Shown here one piece after another: positions 6,819 through 16,195 of a DNA stretch of 16,841 bases (positions are counted from its first letter, which is position 1; every line of letters starts with the position of its first letter). The notes beneath the pieces were generated by a model. That model did no database searches, was not told where the DNA came from, and saw only the letters and a list, made by a program, of their open reading frames with translations. This DNA comes from an uncultured Bacteroidales bacterium (GTDB lineage: Bacteria; Bacteroidota; Bacteroidia; Bacteroidales; UBA932), in contig CAKVBK010000037.1 in NCBI GenBank assembly GCA_934725285.1, positions 1 through 16,841 on the forward strand, written 5' to 3'. The position numbers and the translations under genes were made by a program.

Positions 6819-9011
6819 CTATTTTGCATCCGTCACCTTGATGTTGTCAATGTACCAACGATTGACAGTGGACTTGGCGGGTTTCATGTTCTCTGGACGG
6901 ATAAGAATTCTGTCTCCGTCTGAAAGTCCTTCGAGGACAACAGAGGCCGTCTGCCACTCCATCTTGTCAACAGGCTGTTGAGTCTCAAACGCTGAGCTCG
7001 TGGACACCACATCGTAAGTGGCCGCCTTGCTGGCATCGGTTACATAGTTGAGATTCTTTATCACTTCCACCACAACCTTTACAGGATCAGTTTCCTTGGT
7101 CTCATTTTCTTTCCCGGAATTAAGGACACGTCTGTGGCAAGCCCAATTGAATGTCACTTTCACCTTGGAAGCCTTGGCCTTGGACAGGAAATCTGGCAGG
7201 ACAATTCCTGTGACATTATATTTTCCGTTCTCTTCGACATTCTTATCACAAGTCTTACCCATTTTCCAATAGGCATCCTGTGGGTACATCACCTTCCATT
7301 CTGGATGAATGTCGACATAACCTTTCTCGTAGAAACCGGTTATAATAGACACCGCCGCGCCATAGCCGTTAGGAGCCTCTGCCCCAGGGTCGTTAGTCTC
7401 AACAGATTTACCGATAGGCTTTGAAGCTGTTTTGTTGTACTCTTCGATCAACGGAGTCATCCAGCTGAAATCATCCTCGAAAAAGACCTTTTCCGTCTCT
7501 TGGACATCTCCGGTGCTCATAACTATGTTGTCAAGATACCATCTCATCTGAGTAACCTTGTCGTGATTCTCAAGATACTCAGGCCTGATGATGATTCTGT
7601 CTGTAGGTGAATATCCCTTGATCTCCACCTGAGAAGTCTTCCAACCCATCTGACCTTTGACCCAATCATTTTCAAACGGATCGCTGACACTGGCTAAGCC
7701 TGAAGAGGTTACAACCTTACCAGAGCCTACAATCTCGACAACAACGTTGACTTTGTCAATATTACCACTTCCTGTCATATGAGGGCTCCAGTCGAATGAC
7801 AAGACAGCGTCACCTGAATATTTTATGACAGGGAGTTTAAATCCAGTGTGGTTATTGGTCTTTCCGAACTTCCAATAGCAATCCTGCGGATAAAGAGATT
7901 TCTTGGCTGCGTTAATGTCCTCATAGCCTTTCTTTGCCAAGGCCTCCATCAAGCCAGAAGCGACAATATCAGCATCCGTATAGGCATTTGGAGCGTTTCC
8001 ACCGGCATTATTCTCCTCAACTGACTTGCCCAATGGGGTCGAAGATTTTGAATTATAATAAGCCACATAAGGAGCCATCCAGCTGAAATCGTCAGAGAAT
8101 ATAAGTCCGGATTTGACTCCGAGATCATCAAAACCAGTCACGATAATATTGACCACAGGTGACGAAACGCCCGCAAAATAGCCATAGACAGTCACGTTAT
8201 GGTTGTTCAACTCTTCCATTTCATCAGAAGCTGGAGCATCCAGAATGTTGATACGCATCGTTTGCGCACCTTCAATGGTAATAGAGTTGCCTGAAAGAGT
8301 ACCGGTAGCCTTGACAAACTCTCTATATGTCGCGTTGTAGGAATCTATGGAAGCGGTAATGTCAATCGCATCAGGGTAATTGACCGCTGAATTATTCGAA
8401 AGGATTATCTTCTCACAACCAGAGATCACAGGAAGCCCATTATCAGACTCTTTGGTGCCCCAGATCTCGGCGTTGTCACCGATCCTGGCCTCTTCTGAAG
8501 AGAGAACGTAGATCGCCTTTGAGCCGTCAGAGACGATGAAACCCTTAGTTGTCAGAGCCATGACCTGAGAGGTCTTGATGATCACCACTGACTCATCCTT
8601 AAGCTCAGCCGCTTGGGACACAGTAACTTCTGCCACGTCACGGAACTTGTCACCATTCTGATTGACAATGACAATGGAACGACTCGCAAGAGTGCTGCCG
8701 TGGAAGACCAGTTCCGCCTTGCGTGGATTGTCGAGTGAGCCATCACGGACGTTGTCTGTGACAGAAACCGTCACATCCGTTGTACCTGTACCTGTGGTAG
8801 GGTTGATGGTCACCCACTCCGGAACATCAGCGGTCCAAGTCTTGTCCGAGTAGACCGTGATAATCTGCTCAGGAGCTCCCTGGCCATCGAAAGTCAAGGA
8901 TGTGGCACTCGCCATTACGGCCTTGGCGACATCCGGTTCCTCGTCTTCGCACCCGGAAAACATCACCGATGCAGACAGAAGAGCAATGAATATTCTATTA
9001 AATAATTTCAT
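6819..9011 (-). CDS. Surface lipoprotein with BACON domain, OB-like domain and a duplicated ~200-residue module
   Basis: This 730-residue protein has a lipoprotein signal ending FSGC (Cys21), followed by EDEEPD, an acidic stretch typical of Bacteroidota lipoproteins sent to the cell surface. Residues about 32-117 look like a BACON domain (TWTADVPEWVTINPTTGTG). Residues about 124-293 resemble an OB-fold region of the DUF5689 kind (GFIVSDGSKAIYVL; VTVYGYFAG). The rest is a tandem duplication: copy A 304-498 and copy B 510-726. Both begin DDFSWM, share PLGKSVE or PIGKSVE, APNAY or APNGY, YPQDCYWKFGKT or YPQDAYWKMGKT, and end RIIIRPE or RILIRPE ... RWYLDNI or RWYIDNI. These look like jelly-roll binding modules. 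It is the last gene after susC and susD, 11 bases from susD, the usual place of a surface glycan-binding protein. No catalytic motif was recognised. The ligand is unknown. Confidence 0.85.
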   Translation of the reverse strand: MKLFNRIFIALLSASVMFSGCEDEEPDVAKAVMASATSLTFDGQGAPEQIITVYSDKTWTADVPEWVTINPTTGTGTTDVTVSVTDNVRDGSLDNPRKAELVFHGSTLASRSIVIVNQNGDKFRDVAEVTVSQAAELKDESVVIIKTSQVMALTTKGFIVSDGSKAIYVLSSEEARIGDNAEIWGTKESDNGLPVISGCEKIILSNNSAVNYPDAIDITASIDSYNATYREFVKATGTLSGNSITIEGAQTMRINILDAPASDEMEELNNHNVTVYGYFAGVSSPVVNIIVTGFDDLGVKSGLIFSDDFSWMAPYVAYYNSKSSTPLGKSVEENNAGGNAPNAYTDADIVASGLMEALAKKGYEDINAAKKSLYPQDCYWKFGKTNNHTGFKLPVIKYSGDAVLSFDWSPHMTGSGNIDKVNVVVEIVGSGKVVTSSGLASVSDPFENDWVKGQMGWKTSQVEIKGYSPTDRIIIRPEYLENHDKVTQMRWYLDNIVMSTGDVQETEKVFFEDDFSWMTPLIEEYNKTASKPIGKSVETNDPGAEAPNGYGAAVSIITGFYEKGYVDIHPEWKVMYPQDAYWKMGKTCDKNVEENGKYNVTGIVLPDFLSKAKASKVKVTFNWACHRRVLNSGKENETKETDPVKVVVEVIKNLNYVTDASKAATYDVVSTSSAFETQQPVDKMEWQTASVVLEGLSDGDRILIRPENMKPAKSTVNRWYIDNIKVTDAK

Positions 9012-9022
9012 AATGTCTAACT

Positions 9023-10816
9023 TTATTTGGTTGTCTCCTCCTCGTCATCAGTCTTGGCATCCACCCAACCAGGGTTCTGAACAAGGTTTGGATTCAATGT
9101 GCGCTCATTGGTTGGAATAGGGTAAAGATAGTCCCTGTTCTCATCAAATACGTGCTGGAGTCCCTGCTGAGGGTCAACATACCCCTTATTGCCATCCGAG
9201 AGGATCACTCCCTGCTTGTCGCCAATCTTAAGGAAAACAATATCCTTCACCGATGAGCTTGGCTTGGTGTCTCCCTCGTAAAGGCATACATCGGCGACAT
9301 TGTCTCCGGTCAGGTCATACTCGCCAGGGCCAGGGAAGTACATTCCGTACATTTCCTGCTCGATGCATTTGCCTTCCTTCCATCTCATCAGGTCATCCCA
9401 ACGATGTCCTTCTTGGGCAAGCTCTACGGAACGTTCCCTGCGGATCTCAAGGATGATGCCCTCATTGGCACCAGTCACATTCTTGTAGCCATACTGCTCA
9501 GACTTCAGGTACCAGTCAGGGTTGGCGTTGGCTGCCTCAAGGTTAAGATGAGGCATCTTGACTCTGTCTCTGAGAAGATTGATGGAAATGTCAAGGTCAT
9601 TCTGAGTGATCGTGCCAAGTTCGGCAAGAGCCTCCGCATAGATTAGGAGAGTCTCGCCATACCTGAACACAGGCATATCATTGTAAGACATAGTCACCCT
9701 ATAGACATCAGGAAGATTCACATCCATAAGATACTTGGAGATCTGGAATCCTGTGGAGCTGCTTCCGAAATCAGGAGCAAGAACTACCGTCGCGCCAGGA
9801 CGCTTGAAGCCCGGAGTAACGGTGCAGTAAGCAAGACGCGGATCTCTGTCAGCCACTTCTTCTTTATACTGAAGAGTCTGCCATCCGGCCTTGTCCGTAA
9901 AACGAGATCCGTCCTTCATAAGGAAGCTGTCAACGAACTTCTTGGTAAGGCCCGGGCAACCCTGTGTAGGCATCGTGGCGAAAGCGCAAGAATTGTTTCT
10001 GACGTTCAGGCTTCTGTCGTTCTTGATGGCAAGGATGAACTCATTCTTGTCAGCGTCAACGTTGGCGAACAACGCACGATAGTCACTTGCAAGCTTGTAC
10101 TTGCCAGCGTCCATAATCTGCTTGGCAGCCTCGGCGGCCTTAGTCAGATAGAAGTTGGCGTCATTTCCGTCAAGCTGAAGGTTATGATATTTCCTGTAAG
10201 TTCCCTCATACAGGCAGAACTTCGCCTTGAGCATCAAGGCGGACCACTTGTTGACACGGTAAGTGCTAACATCCGAGGAAAGGTTCTCGATGGCGAAATC
10301 GATGTCCTCAAGCATCTTGGACATCACAAGTTCCCTGGAATCCCTTGGATTGTACAGAGCCTCGTCAGAGGATCCAAGCTCTACATCAATCCACGGAACG
10401 TCACCGAAACGCTTCACCTTGTTATAATAGAAATATGCCCTGAAGAATCGTGCGACCGCGGTATATTTGGCGACCGCAGCCTCGTCTGAGCAGTTGTCAA
10501 TGTAGCCAAGCAGCGTGTTTATCTTACGCAACACTCCCCAGCTCCAGCCGCCTCCGGTTGAAGGAACGACACGGAAATTACCGCCGTGAAGTTCATTGGA
10601 CAGGTTGTTGTTGATGTAATGATCACTCTGCTGGTCAAACGGAGACTTGTCAAGGATCTTAAGGTAGAACTCGTCAGAGAACAGCCTCAGGTCGGTCTCG
10701 TTACGGAAATAGTTTTCCGGAGCCATCGTGTCCTTCGGCGTCTTGTCCAGAATGTTGTCGCAGGAAGACAACCCAAGCATAGCGAGAGCCGCTAATATTA
10801 TTGTGATTTTTTTCAT
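9023..10816 (-). CDS. SusD-like (RagB/SusD family) nutrient-binding outer-membrane lipoprotein
   Basis: This 597-residue surface lipoprotein caps the SusC barrel and binds the substrate. The signal MKKITIILAALAMLGLSSC places the lipidated Cys at 19. SusD features follow: PKDTMAPENYFRNETDL (27-43), the helical repeat stretch RFFRAYFYYNKVKRFGDVPW (123-142), GETLLIYAEALAELG in the middle, and RRERSVELAQEGHRWDDLMRW followed by a C-terminal YLYPIPTNERTLNPNLVQNPGW. The start at 10816 is chosen over an in-frame ATG at 10846 because it begins the signal peptide and leaves a 13-base gap after the susC stop. It is translated with susC upstream and the BACON lipoprotein downstream. Family assignment is certain; the ligand cannot be read from the sequence. 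Confidence 0.96.
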   Translation of the reverse strand: MKKITIILAALAMLGLSSCDNILDKTPKDTMAPENYFRNETDLRLFSDEFYLKILDKSPFDQQSDHYINNNLSNELHGGNFRVVPSTGGGWSWGVLRKINTLLGYIDNCSDEAAVAKYTAVARFFRAYFYYNKVKRFGDVPWIDVELGSSDEALYNPRDSRELVMSKMLEDIDFAIENLSSDVSTYRVNKWSALMLKAKFCLYEGTYRKYHNLQLDGNDANFYLTKAAEAAKQIMDAGKYKLASDYRALFANVDADKNEFILAIKNDRSLNVRNNSCAFATMPTQGCPGLTKKFVDSFLMKDGSRFTDKAGWQTLQYKEEVADRDPRLAYCTVTPGFKRPGATVVLAPDFGSSSTGFQISKYLMDVNLPDVYRVTMSYNDMPVFRYGETLLIYAEALAELGTITQNDLDISINLLRDRVKMPHLNLEAANANPDWYLKSEQYGYKNVTGANEGIILEIRRERSVELAQEGHRWDDLMRWKEGKCIEQEMYGMYFPGPGEYDLTGDNVADVCLYEGDTKPSSSVKDIVFLKIGDKQGVILSDGNKGYVDPQQGLQHVFDENRDYLYPIPTNERTLNPNLVQNPGWVDAKTDDEEETTK

Positions 10817-10829
10817 TGCTTCCGTGATT

Positions 10830-13800
10830 TTAGAATGTAATGTCAATACCGAACATCATTGTCTTCTGCCAAGGATAGGCCATATGATCCCTTGCGTTAT
10901 TTTCGTTGGTCTTTCTTCTGAAGGCAGACTCAGGATCTATATACTTTGAATGCTTGGCCAAAGGTGACCAATAGGCAAGGTTCTCACCAGAGAAGTAAAC
11001 ACGGACTTTGTCCAGCCCTATCTTCTTGGTTATGAAACCAGGAACGGTGTAGCCAAAGGTCAGGTTCTTCAATCTGAGATAGCGGATGTTCTGAAGGTAA
11101 CGGCTGTTGACTTTGCTCAACTCACCACCTGTCGCGGAATATGCACGCGGCCTCGGGAAATAGGCGTCAGGATTATCCTCAGCCCAACAGTTGTCGAGGA
11201 AATTCTTCGGCAGGAATGAGACGTATGAATATGAGTAAGGTCCCCAGAATGACATATTCATTCCGGCAGGGTACCAATAGTGGTTTCCCGTGCCCTGGAA
11301 GAAGGCTGAGAAATCAAAACCCATCCAATCAAAGCCTAAAGTAAAACCATACTGAAGGCTGGCAAGGGAATTGCCTAGGATTTTCTGGTCACCAGGGTCA
11401 TCCACAGTATTCTTACCTATGGTAAGCTTGTGGTCACCGTCAAGATCCACATACTTCAGGTCACCAGCAAGGAAACCGCCGGTCATACGGCCATTGATGA
11501 TGCTGCAGTCCAGGACATTCTTTGTATATTCCTGAGCCTCCTCATCGGTTTTGAATAAACCATCGACCTCAAAGCCCCAGATGTCTCCAAGGCGCTGTCC
11601 TTCATAATAGTTGGACAGAATCTTGTCCTCGTTGTCAAACTTGGTGATGTAGGATCTGTAATCACTCAACGTGGCTCTCACATTATAGTTGAAAGGTTTG
11701 CCAAGAAGCTGGATCTGATCCCTCCAGCCAAGAGAAAGCTCGTAGCCATAAGTTCTGAGGTCAGCGGCGTTCATTCTTGGAACGGAAGCGCCATACACGC
11801 CTGGAAGCTGCTTTCCGGCGGTAAGCATATCCTTCGTGTCCCTGATGTAGGCTTCTGCCGTGAAATCAAGACGGGAATTGAACATAGCGGCATCCAATCC
11901 AACGTTGTACTGAACCGCCGTCTCCCATGTAAGGTCAGAAGCGTTCGGAGCCGAGATCGTTGAATATTTAGGCAAGGTTGTCCCCTCTCCGAAAGAGAAC
12001 GCGTCGTCCCCTGAGAATGTCTTGTTCTCAATCTGCCTGAGGTAGGTGTAATAGCCACCGTTGCTGGCCTTCACATTCTGGTTGCCGATACTTCCGACAG
12101 AGGCTCTGAGCTTGAGGTAGTCCATCGTGCTCTTTATGCCCTCGAAGAATGGTTCCTCGCTGATTCTCCAACCGGCCGAAGCTGACGGGAAGAAGCCCCA
12201 TCTGTGCCCGGGTGCGAAACGTGATGTGCCGTCATAACGTCCGGAGACCTCGAACAGGTACTTGCCCTTGTAGTCATAGTTGACACGTCCGAAGAAACCG
12301 ACAAGAGCGTAGTCATTGAAACCACCGGACACTGTCGTCAGGATGTCTCCATCGCTGTTCGGGCCGACAAGGTTGAGATCTGACAGATCCTCGGAAAGCA
12401 GGTTCTTTCCCGTCGCTCCGACACTCTTGCTGTTCCAGTCCTCGATGTTGGTACCGACAACAGCGCTGAGATGATGGGCATTGTTGAATGTGTCATCATA
12501 AGACGCATAGACGTTGTAGGCGTAATACTGGCTGGTTCCGATGGTTTCTTTCAGATGATCCTCACCGGCACCTGTCTCGTAATATTCCATCTCAGCGTCA
12601 GGATATCTGCGATAAGGCATCTTGACCTGCCTGTAGGAATTTCTGTTCTGGTAGATTCTGTAAGTGAAGTTGGCGGTCACGGTCACCTGCTTGATCGGGG
12701 TGATCTTCAGTTCCGTCATATTCGAGAAGTCTGTCTTGCGCTCAACATTATAGTCACCGATCGAGAACATGATATGACGTCCGTTGGCGATGTTGTAGTT
12801 GCCTGAAATCATAGGTGTTCCATAAGTGTACGAGCCGTCCGGATTGGTGAGAGGGAAAGAGGCAAGAGCGTGGCGGGAAGCGTATGAGAATGAATCCTGG
12901 ACATTATCTCCTCCCGGGAATGTATAGCGCGAGCTGAAGAATGACGTGTTGTTGGACAGACTCATATACTTGTTGATCTTGAAATCGATCTTCGAGCGGA
13001 GGTTGTACTTGTTATAGACATCAGGATTGATGTTGATGATACCTTCCTGACGATCATAAGCACCTGAAAGATAATACTTGACATCCTTGGTTCCTCCGCT
13101 GATGGAAACACTGTGCTGCTGCACAGGATGCTCGTCACGATAAAGCTCGTGGTACCAATCGGTGTTACAGTAATAAACCCACTGCTTCTTTCCGTTGCGG
13201 ACATCCTCGACAATCCAAGGACGGTCCGGGTTCTCTGTCTTGTCGTTGACACGGGCGAGAAGCTGCATCATGTCCGCGTCTGTGTAGGTGGTGTATTTCT
13301 TTCCCGCGTCAGCCATCCAGAACTTGTCGATGGTATACACGGACCAGTAGCCACGATCCTCATAGTCCGTGGATGTGGTAGGAGCCTCCCAACCCCATCT
13401 GCCGCTGTACTTGACAGTAGCCTTTCCATCCTTTGACTCACCGCTCTTGGTCGTGATGAGAATCACACCGTAGGCGGCGCGGGCACCATAAATCGCCGCG
13501 GCGGCAGCGTCCTTGATCACGGAAATGCTCGCGACATCATTGGAGTTCACACGGCTCAAGTCTCCGATGGCGCCATCAATGACCACGATTGGAGAAGCAT
13601 CGTTGATGGAGGTGATACCTCTGATGTTGATGGATCCCGAGCTTCCCGGGTTACCGGCGGAAGTCGAGATATTCAATCCCGGCACCGCTCCCTGAAGCAT
13701 GTTCGTAAGCGAATGGGCAGTTCTGTTTTCCAGTTCTTTAGGGCTCACAGTGGTGATCGCTCCGGTCAAATTGACTTTCTTCTGGGTACCATAGCCTACA

Positions 13801-14132
13801 ACTACGGTCTCGTTCAATGTCAGATTATCCTCCTCAAGGACAATCGACACGGAAGATCTGGTTGAAGGAACGGATACTTTTCTTGTGACGTAGCCAAGGG
13901 ACGTGACCTCAAGTGTCACATTTCCTGCGGGTACCATCAGAGAAAAGCTTCCGTCATCGGATGTCATCGTACCATTGTTTGTTCCTTCAACAATGACAGC
14001 GACTCCGACAAGAGGTTGCTGTGCGGCGTCGAGAACTTTTCCCGACACCGACCTCTGGTTCTGGGCGAAGGCCGCCGTAAGGCAGGTCAACGCTAGAATC
14101 AGAGAGGCAGCAATTGATTTGATTACTCTCAT
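10830..14132 (-). CDS. SusC-like TonB-dependent outer-membrane transporter
   Basis: This 1100-residue protein imports large nutrients through the outer membrane using TonB energy, with SusD as its lid. A signal peptide ends AFA before Gln24. A carboxypeptidase-regulatory-like Ig domain follows (about 28-101; SVSGKVLDAAQQPLVGVAV). The TonB-box region ETVVVGYG is at 108-115. The plug (about 118-230) has LQGAVPGLNI, INIRGITSIND and SVIKDAAAAAIYGARAAYGV. The rest is the beta-barrel, ending in MMFGIDITF with the terminal Phe expected for barrel assembly. No N-terminal signalling (STN) domain is seen, so it probably does not itself drive an anti-sigma cascade. The gene follows the phosphoesterase gene after 44 bases and precedes susD by 13, which supports one transcript. 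Confidence 0.97.
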   Translation of the reverse strand: MRVIKSIAASLILALTCLTAAFAQNQRSVSGKVLDAAQQPLVGVAVIVEGTNNGTMTSDDGSFSLMVPAGNVTLEVTSLGYVTRKVSVPSTRSSVSIVLEEDNLTLNETVVVGYGTQKKVNLTGAITTVSPKELENRTAHSLTNMLQGAVPGLNISTSAGNPGSSGSINIRGITSINDASPIVVIDGAIGDLSRVNSNDVASISVIKDAAAAAIYGARAAYGVILITTKSGESKDGKATVKYSGRWGWEAPTTSTDYEDRGYWSVYTIDKFWMADAGKKYTTYTDADMMQLLARVNDKTENPDRPWIVEDVRNGKKQWVYYCNTDWYHELYRDEHPVQQHSVSISGGTKDVKYYLSGAYDRQEGIININPDVYNKYNLRSKIDFKINKYMSLSNNTSFFSSRYTFPGGDNVQDSFSYASRHALASFPLTNPDGSYTYGTPMISGNYNIANGRHIMFSIGDYNVERKTDFSNMTELKITPIKQVTVTANFTYRIYQNRNSYRQVKMPYRRYPDAEMEYYETGAGEDHLKETIGTSQYYAYNVYASYDDTFNNAHHLSAVVGTNIEDWNSKSVGATGKNLLSEDLSDLNLVGPNSDGDILTTVSGGFNDYALVGFFGRVNYDYKGKYLFEVSGRYDGTSRFAPGHRWGFFPSASAGWRISEEPFFEGIKSTMDYLKLRASVGSIGNQNVKASNGGYYTYLRQIENKTFSGDDAFSFGEGTTLPKYSTISAPNASDLTWETAVQYNVGLDAAMFNSRLDFTAEAYIRDTKDMLTAGKQLPGVYGASVPRMNAADLRTYGYELSLGWRDQIQLLGKPFNYNVRATLSDYRSYITKFDNEDKILSNYYEGQRLGDIWGFEVDGLFKTDEEAQEYTKNVLDCSIINGRMTGGFLAGDLKYVDLDGDHKLTIGKNTVDDPGDQKILGNSLASLQYGFTLGFDWMGFDFSAFFQGTGNHYWYPAGMNMSFWGPYSYSYVSFLPKNFLDNCWAEDNPDAYFPRPRAYSATGGELSKVNSRYLQNIRYLRLKNLTFGYTVPGFITKKIGLDKVRVYFSGENLAYWSPLAKHSKYIDPESAFRRKTNENNARDHMAYPWQKTMMFGIDITF

Positions 14133-14161
14133 AAGAATTGATGATTTAGTTAGTGTTTATA

Positions 14162-14174
14162 AAACTCGACGTTT
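14162..14174. promoter_or_regulatory. Near-palindromic 13-mer upstream of susC (site 1)
   Basis: AAACTCGACGTTT lies in the 44-bp gap between the phosphoesterase stop and the susC start, 30-42 bases before the susC ATG. Its outer arms AAAC/GTTT are palindromic. The same 13-mer occurs in reverse orientation in the other gap of this operon (16183-16195). It could be an operator or a processing site; neither function is demonstrated. Confidence 0.45.
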
Positions 14175-14176
14175 GA

Positions 14177-16159
14177 TTATTTCTTGAAATCGTCCAGATT
14201 GAACTCCTTGGGGCGGGCCATATTCTCTGTGTAGACGTTTCCGAACTCGTCCGTCACCTTGATGGTAAGGTCTGTGTCGGCGTCAGGGGCGGTCACCTTG
14301 AAGAAATGGTGCCATTTCTCCGTGATGAAATTCGGTTTGCTTGATGCTCCGGTAAATCTTTTAACTGAAAGGGCGGCGATGTGAGCAGGATCGTAAGCGG
14401 AAGTCCTTGTCCACTTCAGCTCATTTCCTTTCTCATCCGTAACGTTTAGTTTCCAATTCGAGTTCCAGTTCCAGATGTTAAGCAGGACCACGTTCTTTTC
14501 CGTTCCTGAATATGCGTCTACATATTTTCCGAACTCAGACTTCAGGCTGGCCGACATATTCGGAACATCATCGTAAGAGAAGCGGACTTTGTTGAGATCG
14601 TAAGACCTGAACTGATAGTTCTCATCCCAAGCGGTAGCCTTGAACTTCCATTGGAAATCGGTTCCATTGATGTCCCAGATGCTGTAGCCGGCAGGAGAGC
14701 CGTCCGTGCCCAGATAGACACCTGGTGTCAGGTTTCCGGACCACCACCACGAGCCGCAGATGGATCCGGCGTTGTGCTCGTAGAAATTCTCCGCGCCAAA
14801 TTTGGAAGATTCCGTAGGATTGATATTATAGATAACGTGCGTGTGCCCTGTGACGAAATGCGCATTATAGCCTTTAAGGACATCAAACAGCTGCGACACA
14901 CTGCCGACCGCGGTCTTGTAGGTGTCACCCGCTACAGGACTGAATATCTGAGCGTGTGTCGTAAGAATCAGAGGTGTTGATTTATCGACGTGACTCAGAT
15001 CCTTCTCCAGCCATTCAAGCTGTTCAGACGTGAAGGTCTTGACATAATCCCTGTTGCCTCCAACGTATTTTGAACAGTCTATGTCATCCAGCACAACATA
15101 ATGAACCTTCCCGATGTTGAATGAATAATATGTCGGGGCTATCTCTCTGACATAACGGGCGGACGCGTCATAGTCAGCTCCGAATGTTCCGATGGCTCCC
15201 TTAAGCATATAGTCATTGTCGTGGTTGCCCATCGTGTGGAAAATCTGGACGCCGCTTACCTGTCCGTTGATCTCATCAAGATACTGCGGGAAAGAGTAGC
15301 TCCTGTCATACCAGTAGATATCCCACGTCATATCTCCAAGGGTCATCGCATATATCTTCTCGGACTTGTGGTTGCTACGGTAGGAATTGAAATCTTTCGC
15401 GAACACCGCGAACTGTGCCTTGTCATTGGTCCTGTTAGCGAGATGCATATCCCCAAGGAAAAGCATCTTGTGCTTGCTCTGGTCACCAACGTAGGTCAAC
15501 TCAAAGTCCTGCCTTTCGATACTCGATGCATCAGCGCCCAGATATGCGTGGAACTGAGGCAACACACCTTTGGAAGGCACTTCATAACCACTTGGGACAG
15601 AGATGAACACATAGTTCCATTTCTTTGCCGACGGGAGCTGGTATATTCCTTTACTGTCAGTCTTTGTGACAAGTACTCCGTCAGAGACAACCACATCCGG
15701 CACACCTTTATCACCACAAGTGACAACGCCCCAGACCGTAGTGCCCTTGTCAGGGGTGAAGTCTATGGACTTGACAATGCTCAGGACAGTGTTTCCGCAA
15801 GATTTTTTCCGCTGTCCGCGCTTCAGGAAGACCTGATAGCTACCGGAAGTGGCCGACTTGAACAACCTGACAGAAAATTTTTCGGCGGACACGCTCTCTA
15901 TATTGCAATTAAAGGAGATGCCATCGGATGCGGTCATCATAAAGACATCGCTTTGGAGCGGAGCCTTGCCGTCTTTTACCACAAATTCCATCAAGCCCTC
16001 AGGAGCGGCCTCAATCCTGCTCGGAAGGACAAAGCTGACATCGAATTCATCTGCTGCCGGAGTCTCGCCACCTGACCCGCCACACTGAGTCAGAGTGCAG
16101 CATACGCAGAAAGCCAAAAGGATAAATGACAAAAATCTACAAAAGAAGTCTTTAACCAT
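14177..16159 (-). CDS. Calcineurin-like metallophosphoesterase, probable lipoprotein (MetallophosN / Metallophos / MetallophosC layout)
   Basis: This 660-residue exported phosphoesterase should hydrolyse phosphate mono- or diesters with two metal ions. The N-terminus is a Cys-rich hydrophobic signal ending LTQC, then GGSGGE; Cys26 is the likely lipidation site, although Gln before it is unusual. Residues about 36-135 form an unrecognised beta-rich domain. About 141-220 is an Ig-like segment as in MetallophosN (TVWGVVTCGDKGVPDVVVSD). The catalytic domain (about 231-470) has every expected ligand motif: GDMH (Asp237, His239), GDMTWD (Asp276), GNHDN (Asn312, His313), TTHAQ (His402) and GHTH (His439, His441). 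The C-terminal ~150 residues are a beta domain as in MetallophosC. It lies between the GlpT-type transporter and susC, which suggests it cleaves the phosphorylated nutrient this locus takes up. The exact substrate is unknown. Confidence 0.9.
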   Translation of the reverse strand: MVKDFFCRFLSFILLAFCVCCTLTQCGGSGGETPAADEFDVSFVLPSRIEAAPEGLMEFVVKDGKAPLQSDVFMMTASDGISFNCNIESVSAEKFSVRLFKSATSGSYQVFLKRGQRKKSCGNTVLSIVKSIDFTPDKGTTVWGVVTCGDKGVPDVVVSDGVLVTKTDSKGIYQLPSAKKWNYVFISVPSGYEVPSKGVLPQFHAYLGADASSIERQDFELTYVGDQSKHKMLFLGDMHLANRTNDKAQFAVFAKDFNSYRSNHKSEKIYAMTLGDMTWDIYWYDRSYSFPQYLDEINGQVSGVQIFHTMGNHDNDYMLKGAIGTFGADYDASARYVREIAPTYYSFNIGKVHYVVLDDIDCSKYVGGNRDYVKTFTSEQLEWLEKDLSHVDKSTPLILTTHAQIFSPVAGDTYKTAVGSVSQLFDVLKGYNAHFVTGHTHVIYNINPTESSKFGAENFYEHNAGSICGSWWWSGNLTPGVYLGTDGSPAGYSIWDINGTDFQWKFKATAWDENYQFRSYDLNKVRFSYDDVPNMSASLKSEFGKYVDAYSGTEKNVVLLNIWNWNSNWKLNVTDEKGNELKWTRTSAYDPAHIAALSVKRFTGASSKPNFITEKWHHFFKVTAPDADTDLTIKVTDEFGNVYTENMARPKEFNLDDFKK

Positions 16160-16182
16160 ATCAATGAATATTCAGTTTAGTT

Positions 16183-16195
16183 AAACGTCGAGTTT
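16183..16195. promoter_or_regulatory. Near-palindromic 13-mer upstream of the phosphoesterase gene (site 2)
   Basis: AAACGTCGAGTTT is the exact reverse complement of site 1 (14162-14174). It lies in the 45-bp gap after the GlpT-type gene, 24-36 bases before the phosphoesterase ATG. Both gaps also contain AACTAAA between the 13-mer and the ATG on the coding strand. No standard -7 box is present. Confidence 0.45.

Noticed and set aside
6714..6923. Small plus-strand open frame after rsmG
   Set aside because: It runs through the terminator hairpin and antisense to the lipoprotein gene, with no ribosome-binding site or recognisable domain.
10817..10846. Earlier start for the SusD-like gene at 10846
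   Set aside because: It would add ten residues before a perfect lipoprotein signal and overlap the susC stop. The start at 10816 is better.
14133..14176. Separate promoter for susC in the gap after the phosphoesterase gene
   Set aside because: No TTTG or TAnnTTTG box is present on the coding strand, so a shared upstream transcript is more likely; the near-palindrome is reported separately.
15221..16075. Plus-strand open frame of 284 codons opposite the phosphoesterase gene
   Set aside because: It is antisense to a gene with a full set of catalytic motifs and resembles no known protein.
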